Of a DNA stretch of 64,000 nt, positions 25,876 to 34,566 are shown in pieces. A model generated the notes under the pieces. The model had not been told where the DNA came from. It was given only the letters and a program-made list of their open reading frames with translations, and made no database searches. The stretch comes from Natronorubrum bangense (GTDB taxonomy: Archaea > Halobacteriota > Halobacteria > Halobacteriales > Natrialbaceae). Positions within the stretch are counted from its first letter, which is position 1. Each line of letters opens with the position of its first letter. The DNA is taken from NCBI RefSeq assembly GCF_004799645.1, contig NZ_CP031305.1, forward strand, positions 2,170,001-2,234,000, written 5' to 3'. The translations under genes were made by a program, and so were the position numbers.

Positions 25876-27387
25876 ATGACTGATGGGCGGGGCGAAACTC
25901 CCCGGCGAACAGGGATGACCGAAAAGTGTGGCGTCGTCGGCGTCTCACTGGACGGTCGAGACGCGGCACGACCGTTGTACTATGCGCTCTATGCACTCCA
26001 GCACCGCGGCCAGGAGTCCGCTGGGATCATCACCCACGACGGGTTCCAGCAACACAGCCACGTCGATATGGGGCTCGTGGGCGACGTCTTCGATGAAAGA
26101 GACCTCGACACCCTCAACGGGTGGGCGGGGATCGGCCACGTCCGGTATCCGACGGCTGGCTCCGTCGACTCGTCGTGCGCTCAGCCGTTTTCCGTCTCCT
26201 TCAAGAGTGGCTCGCTTGGCCTCAGCCACAACGGCAACCTCGTCAACGCCGACGAGATCCGCGAGGAGCTCGCGGCGGTGGGCCACGCGTTTACCAGCGA
26301 CGGCGACACCGAGGTCATCGCCCACGACCTCGCGCGTAACTTACTCGAGGAGGACCTCGTCCGCGCGGTCAAGCGGACGATGGGGCGGATCCATGGTTCG
26401 TACGCGCTGACGATCAGCCACGACGACACCGTTCTCGGGGTCCGTGACCCACAGGGGAACCGACCGCTCTGTATCGGGAAACTCGAGGACGGCTACATTC
26501 TCGCCTCCGAATCGGCGGCGATCGACACGCTCGATGGCGAACTCGTCCGCGACGTTCGGCCGGGCGAGCTCGTCGTCCTGCAGGAAGCTGGTGAGGGATT
26601 CGACTCGTATCAGCTCGTCGAGAACGACAACACAGCCCACTGCTTTTTCGAACACGTCTACTTCGCCCGGCCAGACAGCGTCATGGACGAGACGCTCGTC
26701 TACGAGGCACGCCGGAATCTGGGCCGGAAACTCTGGGAGGAGAGCGGTGTCGAGACCGACGTCGTGATGCCCGTTCCTGACTCCGGACGAGCGTTCGCAT
26801 CGGGCTATGCCGACGCGGCCACGGAGACGACGGCCGATGGCGAGTCGCGTGCCGAGGACGACGACGGCGTCGAGTTCGCAGAAGGGTTGATGAAAAATCG
26901 CTACGTCGGCCGAACGTTCATCATGCCGACACAGGACGAACGCGAACGCGCCGTGCGGCTGAAGCTCAACCCGATCAAATCCACCATCGAAGGAAAGACC
27001 GTTACCGTCATCGACGACAGCATCGTCCGCGGGACCACCTCGACACAGCTCGTGCAACTGCTCAAAGACTGTGGGGCCGAAGAGGTCCACGTCCGAATCG
27101 GTGCGCCGGAGATCGTCGCCCCGTGTTACATGGGGATCGACATGGCGACCCGCGAGGAACTGATCGCCTCGGACAAGACGACCGAGGAGATTCGTGACGT
27201 CATCGCCGCTGATAGCCTCGCCTACCTCTCGACTGACGCCGTTGCCGAGGTCCTGGGGAAAGAGCGCATCGACCTCTGTCTCGGCTGTGTGACTGGAGAG
27301 TACCCCTACGACATCGACGGCGAGGAAACCGACCGTGACGTCAGCCGACCGGATCTCGGCGGACAGACGTTGCAGGCCGACGACTGA
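25876..27387 (+). CDS. purF: Amidophosphoribosyltransferase
   Basis: Commits PRPP to purine synthesis by transferring ammonia from glutamine. The 503-residue protein starts MTDGRGETPRRTG, followed by MTEKCGVVGV: the catalytic Cys lies 16 residues in, so a short propeptide may be removed, or translation may start at the ATG at 25915. The Ntn glutaminase region shows LQHRGQESAGI and the HNGN motif; the C-terminal PRTase shows the PRPP loop VTVIDDSIVRGTTSTQL. Four cysteines including CLGC near the C-terminus could bind an Fe-S cluster, as in Bacillus-type PurF. Confidence 0.95.
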   Translation: MTDGRGETPRRTGMTEKCGVVGVSLDGRDAARPLYYALYALQHRGQESAGIITHDGFQQHSHVDMGLVGDVFDERDLDTLNGWAGIGHVRYPTAGSVDSSCAQPFSVSFKSGSLGLSHNGNLVNADEIREELAAVGHAFTSDGDTEVIAHDLARNLLEEDLVRAVKRTMGRIHGSYALTISHDDTVLGVRDPQGNRPLCIGKLEDGYILASESAAIDTLDGELVRDVRPGELVVLQEAGEGFDSYQLVENDNTAHCFFEHVYFARPDSVMDETLVYEARRNLGRKLWEESGVETDVVMPVPDSGRAFASGYADAATETTADGESRAEDDDGVEFAEGLMKNRYVGRTFIMPTQDERERAVRLKLNPIKSTIEGKTVTVIDDSIVRGTTSTQLVQLLKDCGAEEVHVRIGAPEIVAPCYMGIDMATREELIASDKTTEEIRDVIAADSLAYLSTDAVAEVLGKERIDLCLGCVTGEYPYDIDGEETDRDVSRPDLGGQTLQADD

Positions 27388-27510
27388 GACACGTTTCGGT
27401 ATCGCTTTTCGGTTTCTCATCGGAGGGTGTCATAGAACACTTTCCGTGATATTAATTGCACCCCATCATTTGGTGAACTGATCGGTAAGTAGGTATGCTT
27501 ATTGAACAAC

Positions 27511-27517
27511 TTTATTA
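27511..27517 (+). promoter_or_regulatory. TATA-like box of the small membrane protein gene
   Basis: TTTATTA about 28 bp before the ATG at 27541. It points to that ATG, rather than the upstream ATG at 27523 or the TTG at 27502, as the start. Confidence 0.45.
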
Positions 27518-27540
27518 CCAAGATGGACATGTCCGTATTC

Positions 27541-27729
27541 ATGCCTGAAAGGAGCGAGTTTGAGGAGTGGCAGGCGGGGGTTTTGATGACTATTGGTGCC
27601 ATCCTCGTGGGTGCGATTTTTGCAATGATTTTTGTCCGCGTGTTTGGAACGTTTGGTGTCTATCTCGGCTTCGCAGGCGGTGTTGTAGCAACGTTTCTGT
27701 TTCTCTCTTTCGTGCTCTATGGCCGGTAA
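27541..27729 (+). CDS. Small two-helix membrane protein
   Basis: 62 residues: an acidic N-terminal tail (MPERSEFEEWQ), then two hydrophobic helices (about 11-31 and 36-58) and an end with a single Arg. Lower GC than the neighbours. No family recognised. It resembles small accessory subunits or membrane-stress proteins, but nothing in the context points to a partner. Confidence 0.6.
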   Translation: MPERSEFEEWQAGVLMTIGAILVGAIFAMIFVRVFGTFGVYLGFAGGVVATFLFLSFVLYGR

Positions 27730-27806
27730 TTAGAACATCTGTACTTACCTTCGCCGGATAGTCAAAAAGAGAATATGTGAATTATCTTAGACTCCCACCG
27801 AGCGAG

Positions 27807-28370
27807 TTAGTAGCTGACGTATAACAGCACGTAGACGACGATTCCCAGCGAGAAGGAGATCAGCCACAGGCTCGCCGCGAACCGGCCGACGCGAGCATGA
27901 CTGGTCTGGTACAGCTCTTCGGTCGGCCGCGAGGTCGCAAGCAACAGCACGTAGTAGACCAGCGGGACACAGATGACCGCCAGGAAGATGTGAATGGCGA
28001 GCACTGGCAGGTAGACGAACTGGTAGACGGTATCGGGGCCGGGGAACGGGTCCGGACCGCCGGTCGCAATCAGCCGATAGAGATAGAACGTCAGGAAAGC
28101 CACGAACAGTCCGAACGAGGCGACCATCGCGAGACGGTGTCTGTCGACGTTCCCGCGACGGATCGACCGCCAGCCCAGCGTGATCGTCCCGATTGCCGCC
28201 ACGCTGATCGCGACGTTGAGATGTGGGATTGCGTCAAGAAACCACTGGGGCGCGGCCGGCACCGTCGAGGCCGGTATTCGGCCCCCTGCCGCCGCGAACA
28301 CCACCACGAGCGAGACGATACTTAGGACCGCAGTGAGAGCGTTGACGCGCTCTCGAGGAACGTACTCCAT
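27807..28370 (-). CDS. DUF420 family membrane protein
   Basis: 187 residues with five or six membrane helices and the family's conserved histidines: PHLNV (His near residue 50), RHRLAM, and AIHIFLAVICVPLVYY. DUF420 proteins are linked to assembly or function of heme-copper oxidases (for example CtaM in Bacillus); here no oxidase gene is adjacent, so the role is inferred from the family alone. Confidence 0.85.
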   Translation of the reverse strand: MEYVPRERVNALTAVLSIVSLVVVFAAAGGRIPASTVPAAPQWFLDAIPHLNVAISVAAIGTITLGWRSIRRGNVDRHRLAMVASFGLFVAFLTFYLYRLIATGGPDPFPGPDTVYQFVYLPVLAIHIFLAVICVPLVYYVLLLATSRPTEELYQTSHARVGRFAASLWLISFSLGIVVYVLLYVSY

Positions 28371-28517
28371 ATCTCATCGTTTGACCGAGACAGGAAAGGG
28401 GTTGCTGTCTCCTGACGACGCTGCCGGCTTGCGGAACTGTCGGCCGTCACTCGGGGACTGGGGGTTGACTCGAGCGAACAGCGCTGTTGCTGTGTGATGT
28501 CGTTTCTACAGGAGTTG

Positions 28518-28543
28518 TGCGTGGGACCGGATTCGAACCTCCG
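28518..28543 (-). repeat. Partial copy of a tRNA-Leu 3' end
   Basis: TGCGTGGGACCGGATT, then CGAACC, repeats the 3' end of the complete tRNA-Leu at 28782 with one mismatch over the first 22 bases. Only the acceptor and T-arm end match; the T stem does not close with what precedes it, so this is not a functional tRNA. It looks like one side of an att-type duplication or a tRNA fragment. Confidence 0.6.
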
Positions 28544-28555
28544 TCGTGTCGCATC

Positions 28556-28640
28556 GCTCACGGCTACGCCGTTCGCATTCCCGTGGCGCTTCGTGCCACG
28601 CGTCGCTCCACGACGACAGTCGCGATTGGCAAACCAATCG
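28556..28640. repeat. Hairpin cluster near tRNA-Leu
   Basis: Consecutive short inverted repeats: ACGGC/GCCGT (28560-28572) flanked on the minus strand by GCGA and GAGC; CGTGGC/GCCACG (28582-28600); CGTCG/CGACG (28601-28615); and CGATTGG/CCAATCG (28623-28640). The first has the same flanks as hairpins after nusG and endonuclease V. No coding potential. Confidence 0.55.
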
Positions 28641-28759
28641 GTCATCGGCGGACCCAGACGGGACAGCACCGGGTACCGAGCTATCGCTCTTGGGAAGTAG
28701 TTTCCTCAGAAGTTATGCGTGGGTGATGTCCGCGAAGGGAAATCACCTGCATCGTTAGT

Positions 28760-28774
28760 GGCGGGAATCCCGCC
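28760..28774 (-). terminator. Hairpin just downstream of tRNA-Leu
   Basis: GGCGGG-AAT-CCCGCC is a 6-bp stem with a 3-nt loop, 7 bp beyond the tRNA 3' end on the minus strand. It may mark the end or processing of the tRNA transcript. Confidence 0.3.
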
Positions 28775-28781
28775 CATGCGA

Positions 28782-28866
<85 letters not shown>

Positions 28867-29004
28867 TCGCGGTCTTTGTCTTACTGCACTCAATCGTAGC
28901 CACGGGTATTACAAAAGCCCTTTCTTTTCACTCCGCCCTGCGCTCGGATGACACGGGACCGATTGGAGCGGAGATTTGAAATGCGACAGTTGCCAAAGGA
29001 TACC

Positions 29005-29532
29005 ATGGCTAAGTATTCGACGGGTTCATCCTCCGGCGGCGGCGGGACGAACTGCGAACTCTGCGGTGCCGAGAGTGATTCGCTCCGACTCGCCTCTGTT
29101 GCGGGTGCCGAACTCGAGGTCTGTCCGGACTGTGCCCCACACGACGACAACCAGAGTCGCTCGCGCGGGAGCGGCCAGCGTGGGTCACAGGGCGGCCACG
29201 GTGGCTCGAGCGACGGACCAACTCGCAAACAGAAGGCGGCCCAGAACGTCGCCAAGGCAAACCCGGTCTGGGATGGCGACTCCAAACACTGGGAAAAAGA
29301 GGGGACGAACTACAACGAGGATCCGCTGCCGTATCTCGTCTCCGGCTACGGCGAGGCGTTGATCGACGCTCGTCGGGACGCCGGCCTCCAGCGTGAGGAA
29401 CTCGCCGAAGAACTCGGCGCACGCGAGAAAGACATCCTCGCGGTCGAACAGGGACGAGCGACCCAGGCTGGTGTCGGCGGTGGGTTGATCGACGCCCTCG
29501 AGGACCGACTGGATGTGACACTCGCGGAGTAA
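29005..29532 (+). CDS. MBF1-type multiprotein bridging factor
   Basis: 175 residues. An N-terminal zinc ribbon (CELC...CPDC), a low-complexity Gly/Ser/Gln linker (about residues 50-75) and a C-terminal Cro/C1-type HTH (LIDARRDAGLQREELAEELGAREKDILAVEQGR). This is the archaeal MBF1 plan; archaeal MBF1 has been linked to ribosomes and general transcription. A dispersed palindromic repeat starts 6 bp after its stop. The ATG at 29005 gives the standard MAKYSTGS start. Confidence 0.9.
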   Translation: MAKYSTGSSSGGGGTNCELCGAESDSLRLASVAGAELEVCPDCAPHDDNQSRSRGSGQRGSQGGHGGSSDGPTRKQKAAQNVAKANPVWDGDSKHWEKEGTNYNEDPLPYLVSGYGEALIDARRDAGLQREELAEELGAREKDILAVEQGRATQAGVGGGLIDALEDRLDVTLAE

Positions 29533-29537
29533 CCGCC

Positions 29538-29623
29538 ACTGAGACGGTCTGCGGTCCCTGTTTCCCGGTGTGACCGACGGCACGCGGCCGCACCGGAACT
29601 GCCCGACAACAGTCCGTACGACA
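29538..29623. repeat. Dispersed palindromic repeat, copy B
   Basis: The left end TGAGACGGTCTGC begins 9 bp after the MBF1 stop; the right end reads ACAACAGTCCGTACGA. Internal CCGGAACTG matches copies A and D. About 86 bp, intergenic, with no coding content. Confidence 0.65.
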
Positions 29624-29719
29624 CGTGCGTCGTCGCCAGCAACACGTCGCGATCGATCACGACGCTGGCTCCCGATCGCGGCGAGCAGACTTTTGTTGGC
29701 TGCCGAGAGAGTCCAATCG

Positions 29720-30577
29720 ATGACCGGACAACGGGCGGCACGGGAGCCGTACGCCACACGATTCGAAACGGAGGTGACGGCTGTCGATGGAGACTGCGTC
29801 TGGCTCGAGACGAGCTACTTTTATGGTGCAAGCGGTGGCCAGCCGGCCGACCGCGGGACGATCGGCGGCCTCGAGGTCGCCGACGTTCGGCTGGTCGATG
29901 GAGAACAGCGCCACGTCTTAGCCGAGGAGCCGTCGTTCAGACAGGGCCATCGGGCCCTGTGTTCGGTCGAGTGGGCGTTTCGAATGTACTGTATGCGGGC
30001 GCATACGGCCAGCCATATTCTCGCTGGTGCCGTCAGGCGAACGCTCGGAGAGGGGACCGTCGCTGGCCTCGAGATCGGTCCGGAGGTGGTCGGACTCGAC
30101 CTCGAGACAGAGCCAGTCGACGAAGCGACACTGATCGAACTGGACGAACTGGTCACTCGGGTTGTCTGGGAATCTCGGTCGGTGTCCTGGGAAGCGATCC
30201 CGGTCTCGAGGGCACGCGAACACGAGCGAATTTGCGTCGACGAACGGGAGGTGGACGCTTTCGAGGGCGATCGTGTACGAGTCGTCACGATCGGTGCGAA
30301 CGATACCAACAGCGCCGGCACCACGACATCGAGCGCGCATGGCCAGTGGGACGTGTCGGTCTGCGGTGGCACACACGTTCGGAATACGCGCGAGGTTGGC
30401 CCGGTGACGGTGCTCGGTCAATCGAGTCTCGAGGATGGACTGACTCGAGTCGAACTCGCTGTCGGTCCGAACGCGATCGAGCGGCGAACGGCCGAAAAGC
30501 GCGTCGCGTTCGCAACGGCGCGGACGCTTGGTGTCGGCCTGGGCGACGTTCCCGACGAACTGGATCGACTCCGGTAG
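29720..30577 (+). CDS. Alanyl-tRNA editing protein AlaX-like
   Basis: 285 residues related to the editing domain of AlaRS, which removes Ser or Gly wrongly attached to tRNA-Ala. The AlaRS-like N-terminal barrel (TSYFYGASGGQPADRGTI) is followed by the HTASH metal motif (near residue 98) and the CGGTHVRN motif, together giving three or four zinc ligands (H, H, C, H). A C-terminal helical part is present, as in the longer AlaX-L type. The ATG at 29720 is chosen; upstream in-frame sequence overlaps repeat B and is not coding. Confidence 0.88.
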   Translation: MTGQRAAREPYATRFETEVTAVDGDCVWLETSYFYGASGGQPADRGTIGGLEVADVRLVDGEQRHVLAEEPSFRQGHRALCSVEWAFRMYCMRAHTASHILAGAVRRTLGEGTVAGLEIGPEVVGLDLETEPVDEATLIELDELVTRVVWESRSVSWEAIPVSRAREHERICVDEREVDAFEGDRVRVVTIGANDTNSAGTTTSSAHGQWDVSVCGGTHVRNTREVGPVTVLGQSSLEDGLTRVELAVGPNAIERRTAEKRVAFATARTLGVGLGDVPDELDRLR

Positions 30578-30750
30578 CCACTGGCCGTCACCACGGCATA
30601 GTAACAGTCGAATCGATTGACACCGCAGCGAAGAGTGTCGTGCGATGCGGTGTGCAGTGACGTGCAGTGGCTACGATAGCGAGCTGCTGGTTGCTCATCT
30701 CGTTCAGTCGGCGACTGGACCGAACAGTGACACTCGTTTTTCGATCGAGA

Positions 30751-30760
30751 GTAAATTTAT
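30751..30760 (+). promoter_or_regulatory. TATA-like box upstream of the KDPG aldolase gene
   Basis: GTAAATTTAT would start transcription near 30786, exactly at an ATG that opens a 29-codon frame, rather than at the aldolase start 86 bp further on. Confidence 0.5.
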
Positions 30761-30785
30761 TGATCCACGGAGCGAACGGGACCCT

Positions 30786-30875
30786 ATGATGGGACGGCTG
30801 TCCACAGACCGGCGATCGAGCGGCCAGGCGGCGATGGAACCGAACCGACAGCTCTCGAGCGGAGGGGACCGATGA
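30786..30875 (+). CDS. Possible leader peptide of the KDPG aldolase gene
   Basis: A 29-codon frame (MMGRLSTDRRSSGQ...) that starts about 28 bp after the TATA-like box, and whose TGA overlaps the aldolase ATG in an ATGA. It could be a short translated leader that couples translation to the aldolase, or simply part of an 86-nt untranslated leader. The sequence has no other sign of being a functional protein. Confidence 0.3.
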   Translation: MMGRLSTDRRSSGQAAMEPNRQLSSGGDR

Positions 30876-31525
30876 CCAACGCCCGCAGTATCAGGGATCG
30901 GATCGTCGACGGCGGCGTCATTGCCGTCCTCCGTGGTGTCGACGAGGACGATATCGTCCCAGTCGCCCGAGCGATCCACGATGGCGGCGTCGCCGCACTC
31001 GAGGTGACGGCCGACGGGAAACGCGCGAGCGAAAAGATCGCAGCTATCGACCGGGAGCTCACCGACACGGACGCGATCGTCGGGGCCGGGACGGTCCTCG
31101 ATGCTGCAACCGCACAGTCGGTGATCGACGCTGGCGCGGCGTTCGTCGTCTCGCCACACACTGACGCCGCGATCATCCGCACCTGCAACCGACACGGCGT
31201 GCTCTGTGCGGCAGGCGTCATGACGCCAACGGAGGCCGTGACCGCGATGGATGCCGGTGCGGACGTGCTCAAACTGTTCCCTGCCTCGTCGATGGGACCA
31301 GGCCACATCGGCGCGCTTCGGGGGCCACTCGGCGATGTCGACGTTATTCCGACGGGTGGGATTTCACGCGAGAACGCTGCAGACTACCTCGAGGCCGGTG
31401 CCGTTGCCGTCGGCGCGGGCGGTGCGATCCTCGACGCCGATGCCATCGCTGCGGGCGATATGGACCGTGTTCGGGAGACGGCTGCTGCGTTCGTCGACGC
31501 CGTCGATGATGCCCGACAAGACTAG
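30872..31525 (+). CDS. 2-dehydro-3-deoxyphosphogluconate (KDPG) aldolase
   Basis: Class I aldolase of 217 residues that splits KDPG into pyruvate and glyceraldehyde-3-phosphate. The conserved Glu is in ALEVTAD (near 44), the Schiff-base Lys in DVLKLFPASSMG (near 132), and the phosphate-binding end is PTGGISREN. The usual EVTLRT is changed to EVTADG, so one substrate-contact residue differs from the bacterial enzyme. It lies next to glucose dehydrogenase and gluconate dehydratase, which supports a role in the semi-phosphorylative Entner-Doudoroff pathway. Confidence 0.9.
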   Translation: MTNARSIRDRIVDGGVIAVLRGVDEDDIVPVARAIHDGGVAALEVTADGKRASEKIAAIDRELTDTDAIVGAGTVLDAATAQSVIDAGAAFVVSPHTDAAIIRTCNRHGVLCAAGVMTPTEAVTAMDAGADVLKLFPASSMGPGHIGALRGPLGDVDVIPTGGISRENAADYLEAGAVAVGAGGAILDADAIAAGDMDRVRETAAAFVDAVDDARQD

Positions 31526-32144
31526 GTCGCAAGCGATTCGAACCGTCATCCTCGTGAATCGGCAGCGTGTCGGCCAGGTTGACTCTCGACGGCGCAGCGT
31601 CGATACCCAGCGACCGTTCCCGTACAGCACTACGTTATCGGGTGTCTACCGCAGCCGACACGACAGCGAACGCCGTGCTATGCTCGTGTCGTTCACTGGT
31701 TCAGCCGTAAGCATGGCTGATTGGGGCGATACAACTCCACCACAGCCGCGTCCCGACCAATATTTACTGGCGGTGCGGTATCGCCATTCACAAGTCCCTA
31801 CTGGGAGTGACACAGCGCAGCAGTGTGGTTGGGTCCCGTCACGAATACTGTCGAGATCGATCGCGGGCGCAACGGTCCACCGTCGATGGCTGTCGACGGC
31901 CAGAATCTATCAGTGACGATCGCTGCCCCCATTCCAGACACACGAGTTTCGTACCCACCGTACACCCGATAGCACGGGTCTCTTCGATAAGTTCACGAAC
32001 TGTGTGGCTTCTCACGGTAACGCACTCGAGGTCAGTGGGCAATCATATCACCACAAAGAGAGGTACTGCCGGTAACACAGCCTTGTTCAAATATTTACTA
32101 CGGATTGGGTAAATCTTTTACCGGCTGCCGTCCTTGCTCGAGAT
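31526..32144. other. 619-bp gene-free spacer
   Basis: No frame with convincing composition. It contains two AT-rich boxes, CAATATTTACTG at about 31759 and AAATATTTACTA at about 32090; the latter region, with AATCTTTTAC at 32112-32121, is the likely promoter of glucose dehydrogenase. Patchy protein-like fragments could be remnants of a decayed gene but cannot be named. Confidence 0.5.
32112..32121 (+). promoter_or_regulatory. TATA-like box of glucose dehydrogenase
   Basis: AATCTTTTAC lies about 28 bp before the ATG at 32145, so the gene has its own promoter, apart from the aldolase. Confidence 0.45.
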
Positions 32145-33212
32145 ATGAAAGCGATCGCTGTCGAACCCGGGGCCGGGGAACCCGTCCTCGTCGAGAAACC
32201 CCGTCCCGAACCGTCTTCTGGCGAAGCACTCGTCCGCACGCTTTACGTAGGGGTCGATGGAACCGATCACGAAGTCATCGCGGGCCACCACGGACAGCCA
32301 CCGGACGGCGAGGATCGACTCGTTCTCGGCCACGAAGCCGTCGGCATCGTTGAGGATTCGAACGGTACCGACCTCGAGGAAGGCGAGTTCGTCGTCCCGA
32401 CGGTTCGGCGTGAACCGAACGGAGCGAACGAGTACTTCGAGCGTGGCGAGCCCGATATGGCACCCGACGGCCAGTACGCCGAACGCGGTATCGTCGGCGC
32501 ACACGGGTTCATGGCGGAGTACTTTACGAGTCCGGCGGAGTACCTCGTGCCGATTCCCGAACGACTCGCACCGCTTGGGTTCCTCGTCGAGCCGATCAGT
32601 ATCACCGAAAAAGCCGTCGAACACGCCGTTGCTTCCCGCTCTGCGTTCGAGTGGGAACCCGAGTCGGCGCTCGTCCTCGGGAATGGCTCGCTTGGGCTGA
32701 TTACGCTCGCGATGTTCGAGACGGTTCTGGACATCGACCGCACCTACTGTCTCGGCCGGCGCGATCGTCCACATCCGACGATCGATCTCATCGAGGACCT
32801 CGGCTCGACGTACGTCGACTCCCGCGAAACGCCGGTGCCAGAGATTCCGGCCGTCCACGAATCCGCGGACCTCGTCTACGAGGCAACTGGTTACGCCAAA
32901 CACGCCTTCGAGACGGTCGACGCGCTCGCACCGAACGGCGTCGGCGTGTTGCTCGGCGTCCCCGAACCCTGGGAGTTCGACGTCGACGGTGGGCGACTCC
33001 ACCGCGAACTCGTCCTGCACAACAAGGCGCTGCTTGGGACCGTCAACTCCCATCGCGGCCACTTCGAATCCGCAGTCGACACTCTCTCACAGCTCCCCGA
33101 GTCATTCACCGACGACCTCGTCACTGGAGTCTACGGACTCGAGGAGTTCGAAGCGGCGTTCGAAACGGGCGACGACATTATAAAGACGGCCGTGGAATTC
33201 GGCAGCGCATAG
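32145..33212 (+). CDS. Glucose 1-dehydrogenase
   Basis: Medium-chain zinc-dependent dehydrogenase of 355 residues that oxidises glucose with NAD(P) to gluconolactone. The archaeal GDH pattern is clear: YVGVDGTDHEVI, LGHEAVGIVE with the zinc ligands (H and E), VPTVRRE, then the Rossmann part SALVLGNGSLGLITLAM. Haloarchaeal GDHs lack most structural-zinc cysteines, as here. Its product is the substrate (after lactone opening) of the gluconate dehydratase encoded 51 bp downstream. Confidence 0.93.
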   Translation: MKAIAVEPGAGEPVLVEKPRPEPSSGEALVRTLYVGVDGTDHEVIAGHHGQPPDGEDRLVLGHEAVGIVEDSNGTDLEEGEFVVPTVRREPNGANEYFERGEPDMAPDGQYAERGIVGAHGFMAEYFTSPAEYLVPIPERLAPLGFLVEPISITEKAVEHAVASRSAFEWEPESALVLGNGSLGLITLAMFETVLDIDRTYCLGRRDRPHPTIDLIEDLGSTYVDSRETPVPEIPAVHESADLVYEATGYAKHAFETVDALAPNGVGVLLGVPEPWEFDVDGGRLHRELVLHNKALLGTVNSHRGHFESAVDTLSQLPESFTDDLVTGVYGLEEFEAAFETGDDIIKTAVEFGSA

Positions 33213-33228
33213 AGCCGGAAACAATCAG

Positions 33229-33238
33229 AAATTATTAC
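33229..33238 (+). promoter_or_regulatory. TATA-like box of gluconate dehydratase
   Basis: AAATTATTAC about 28 bp upstream of the ATG at 33264, within the 51-bp gap after glucose dehydrogenase. It suggests a separate transcript. Confidence 0.5.
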
Positions 33239-33263
33239 TACATTCAGAGTTACCATTCAAAAC

Positions 33264-34502
33264 ATGGGTGTCGATTACACGCAATTACACGATCCGAATG
33301 CGGAGTACACGATGCGAGACCTCTCCGCGGAGACGATGAACGTCACACGCGAGCGCGGTGGCGGGCGCGACGTCGAGATCACGGACGTCCAGACGACGAT
33401 GGTCGACGGGAACTTTCCGTGGACGCTCGTTCGAATCTATACTGACGCGGGTATCGTCGGCACCGGCGAGGCCTACTGGGGCGCAGGCGCGCCAGAGTTG
33501 ATCGAGCGAATGGCGCCGTTCCTGCGGGGCGAGAACCCACTCGACATCGACCGCCTGACGGAGCATCTGGTCCAGAAGATGTCCGGCGAGGGGTCGATCG
33601 GCGGCGTCACCGTCACCGCGATCTCGGGCATCGAAGTCGCTCTTCACGATCTAGCGGGCAAGATCCTCGAGGTCCCAGCGTACCAACTGCTCGGTGGCAA
33701 GTATCGCGACGAGGTCCGGGTCTACTGTGACTGTCACACCGAAGACGAAGCCGACCCGATCGCGTGTGCCGACGAAGCCGAACGGGTCGTCGACGAACTC
33801 GGCTACGACGCGCTGAAGTTCGATCTCGACGTGCCGTCGGGCCACGAGAAGGATCGCGCGAACCGCCACCTTCGGGCGCCAGAAATCGAACATAAAGCCA
33901 GCATCGTCGAGGCGATCACCGAACGCGTCGGCTCACGGGCCGACGTCGCGTTCGACTGTCACTGGACGTTCTCCGGCGGCAGCGCCAAGCGTCTCGCAAA
34001 ACGCCTCGAGGAGTACGACGTCTGGTGGCTCGAAGACCCCGTCCCGCCGGAGAATCACGACGTTCAGCGGGAGGTCACTCAGTCGACGACGACGCCCATC
34101 ACTGTCGGCGAGAACGTGTATCGAAAACACGGTCAGCGCCGCCTGCTCGAGGAACAGGCCGTCGACATCATTGCCCCCGACATGCCGAAAGTCGGCGGCA
34201 TGCGCGAGACCCGCAAGATCGCCGACCTCGCGGATATGTACTACGTCCCTGTCGCGATGCACAACGTCGCCTCGCCGGTTGCGACGATGGCCAGTGCCCA
34301 CGTCGGCGCGGCGATCTCGAACTCGCTTGCCGTCGAGTACCACTCCTACGAACTCGGTTGGTGGGAAGATCTGGTCGAGGATGACGTCATCGAGGACGGC
34401 TACATCGAGATACCCGAGCAACCGGGCCTCGGCGTGACACTCGACATGGACGCCGTCGAAGAGCACATGATCGACGGCGAGGAGCTGTTCGACGAAGAGT
34501 AA
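33264..34502 (+). CDS. D-gluconate dehydratase (enolase superfamily)
   Basis: 412-residue mandelate-racemase-type enzyme that removes water from gluconate to give 2-keto-3-deoxygluconate. The metal ligands are visible as D in VAFDCHW, E in WWLEDPVPPEN and E in TVGENVY; a C-terminal catalytic His lies in VAMHNVASP. It sits directly after glucose dehydrogenase, as expected for sugar catabolism. Other acid-sugar dehydratases of the same fold are possible, but the context favours gluconate. A KDG kinase gene, needed to link it to the aldolase, is not in the window. Confidence 0.9.
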   Translation: MGVDYTQLHDPNAEYTMRDLSAETMNVTRERGGGRDVEITDVQTTMVDGNFPWTLVRIYTDAGIVGTGEAYWGAGAPELIERMAPFLRGENPLDIDRLTEHLVQKMSGEGSIGGVTVTAISGIEVALHDLAGKILEVPAYQLLGGKYRDEVRVYCDCHTEDEADPIACADEAERVVDELGYDALKFDLDVPSGHEKDRANRHLRAPEIEHKASIVEAITERVGSRADVAFDCHWTFSGGSAKRLAKRLEEYDVWWLEDPVPPENHDVQREVTQSTTTPITVGENVYRKHGQRRLLEEQAVDIIAPDMPKVGGMRETRKIADLADMYYVPVAMHNVASPVATMASAHVGAAISNSLAVEYHSYELGWWEDLVEDDVIEDGYIEIPEQPGLGVTLDMDAVEEHMIDGEELFDEE

Positions 34503-34566
34503 TCGCCCTCGAGCAAGCCGTGTGTCGATTTGCTCAGGCCGACGAAACTCACCACGCGACCGGTCA

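Noticed and set aside
28487..28758. Short frames around the tRNA-Leu fragment
   Set aside because: They translate tRNA-derived sequence and hairpins; no start signals or protein-like composition.
31839..32042. A 67-codon minus-strand frame in the 31.5-32.1 kb spacer
   Set aside because: Starts plausibly but has no family, no promoter and ends in arginine/serine-rich shadow-like sequence.
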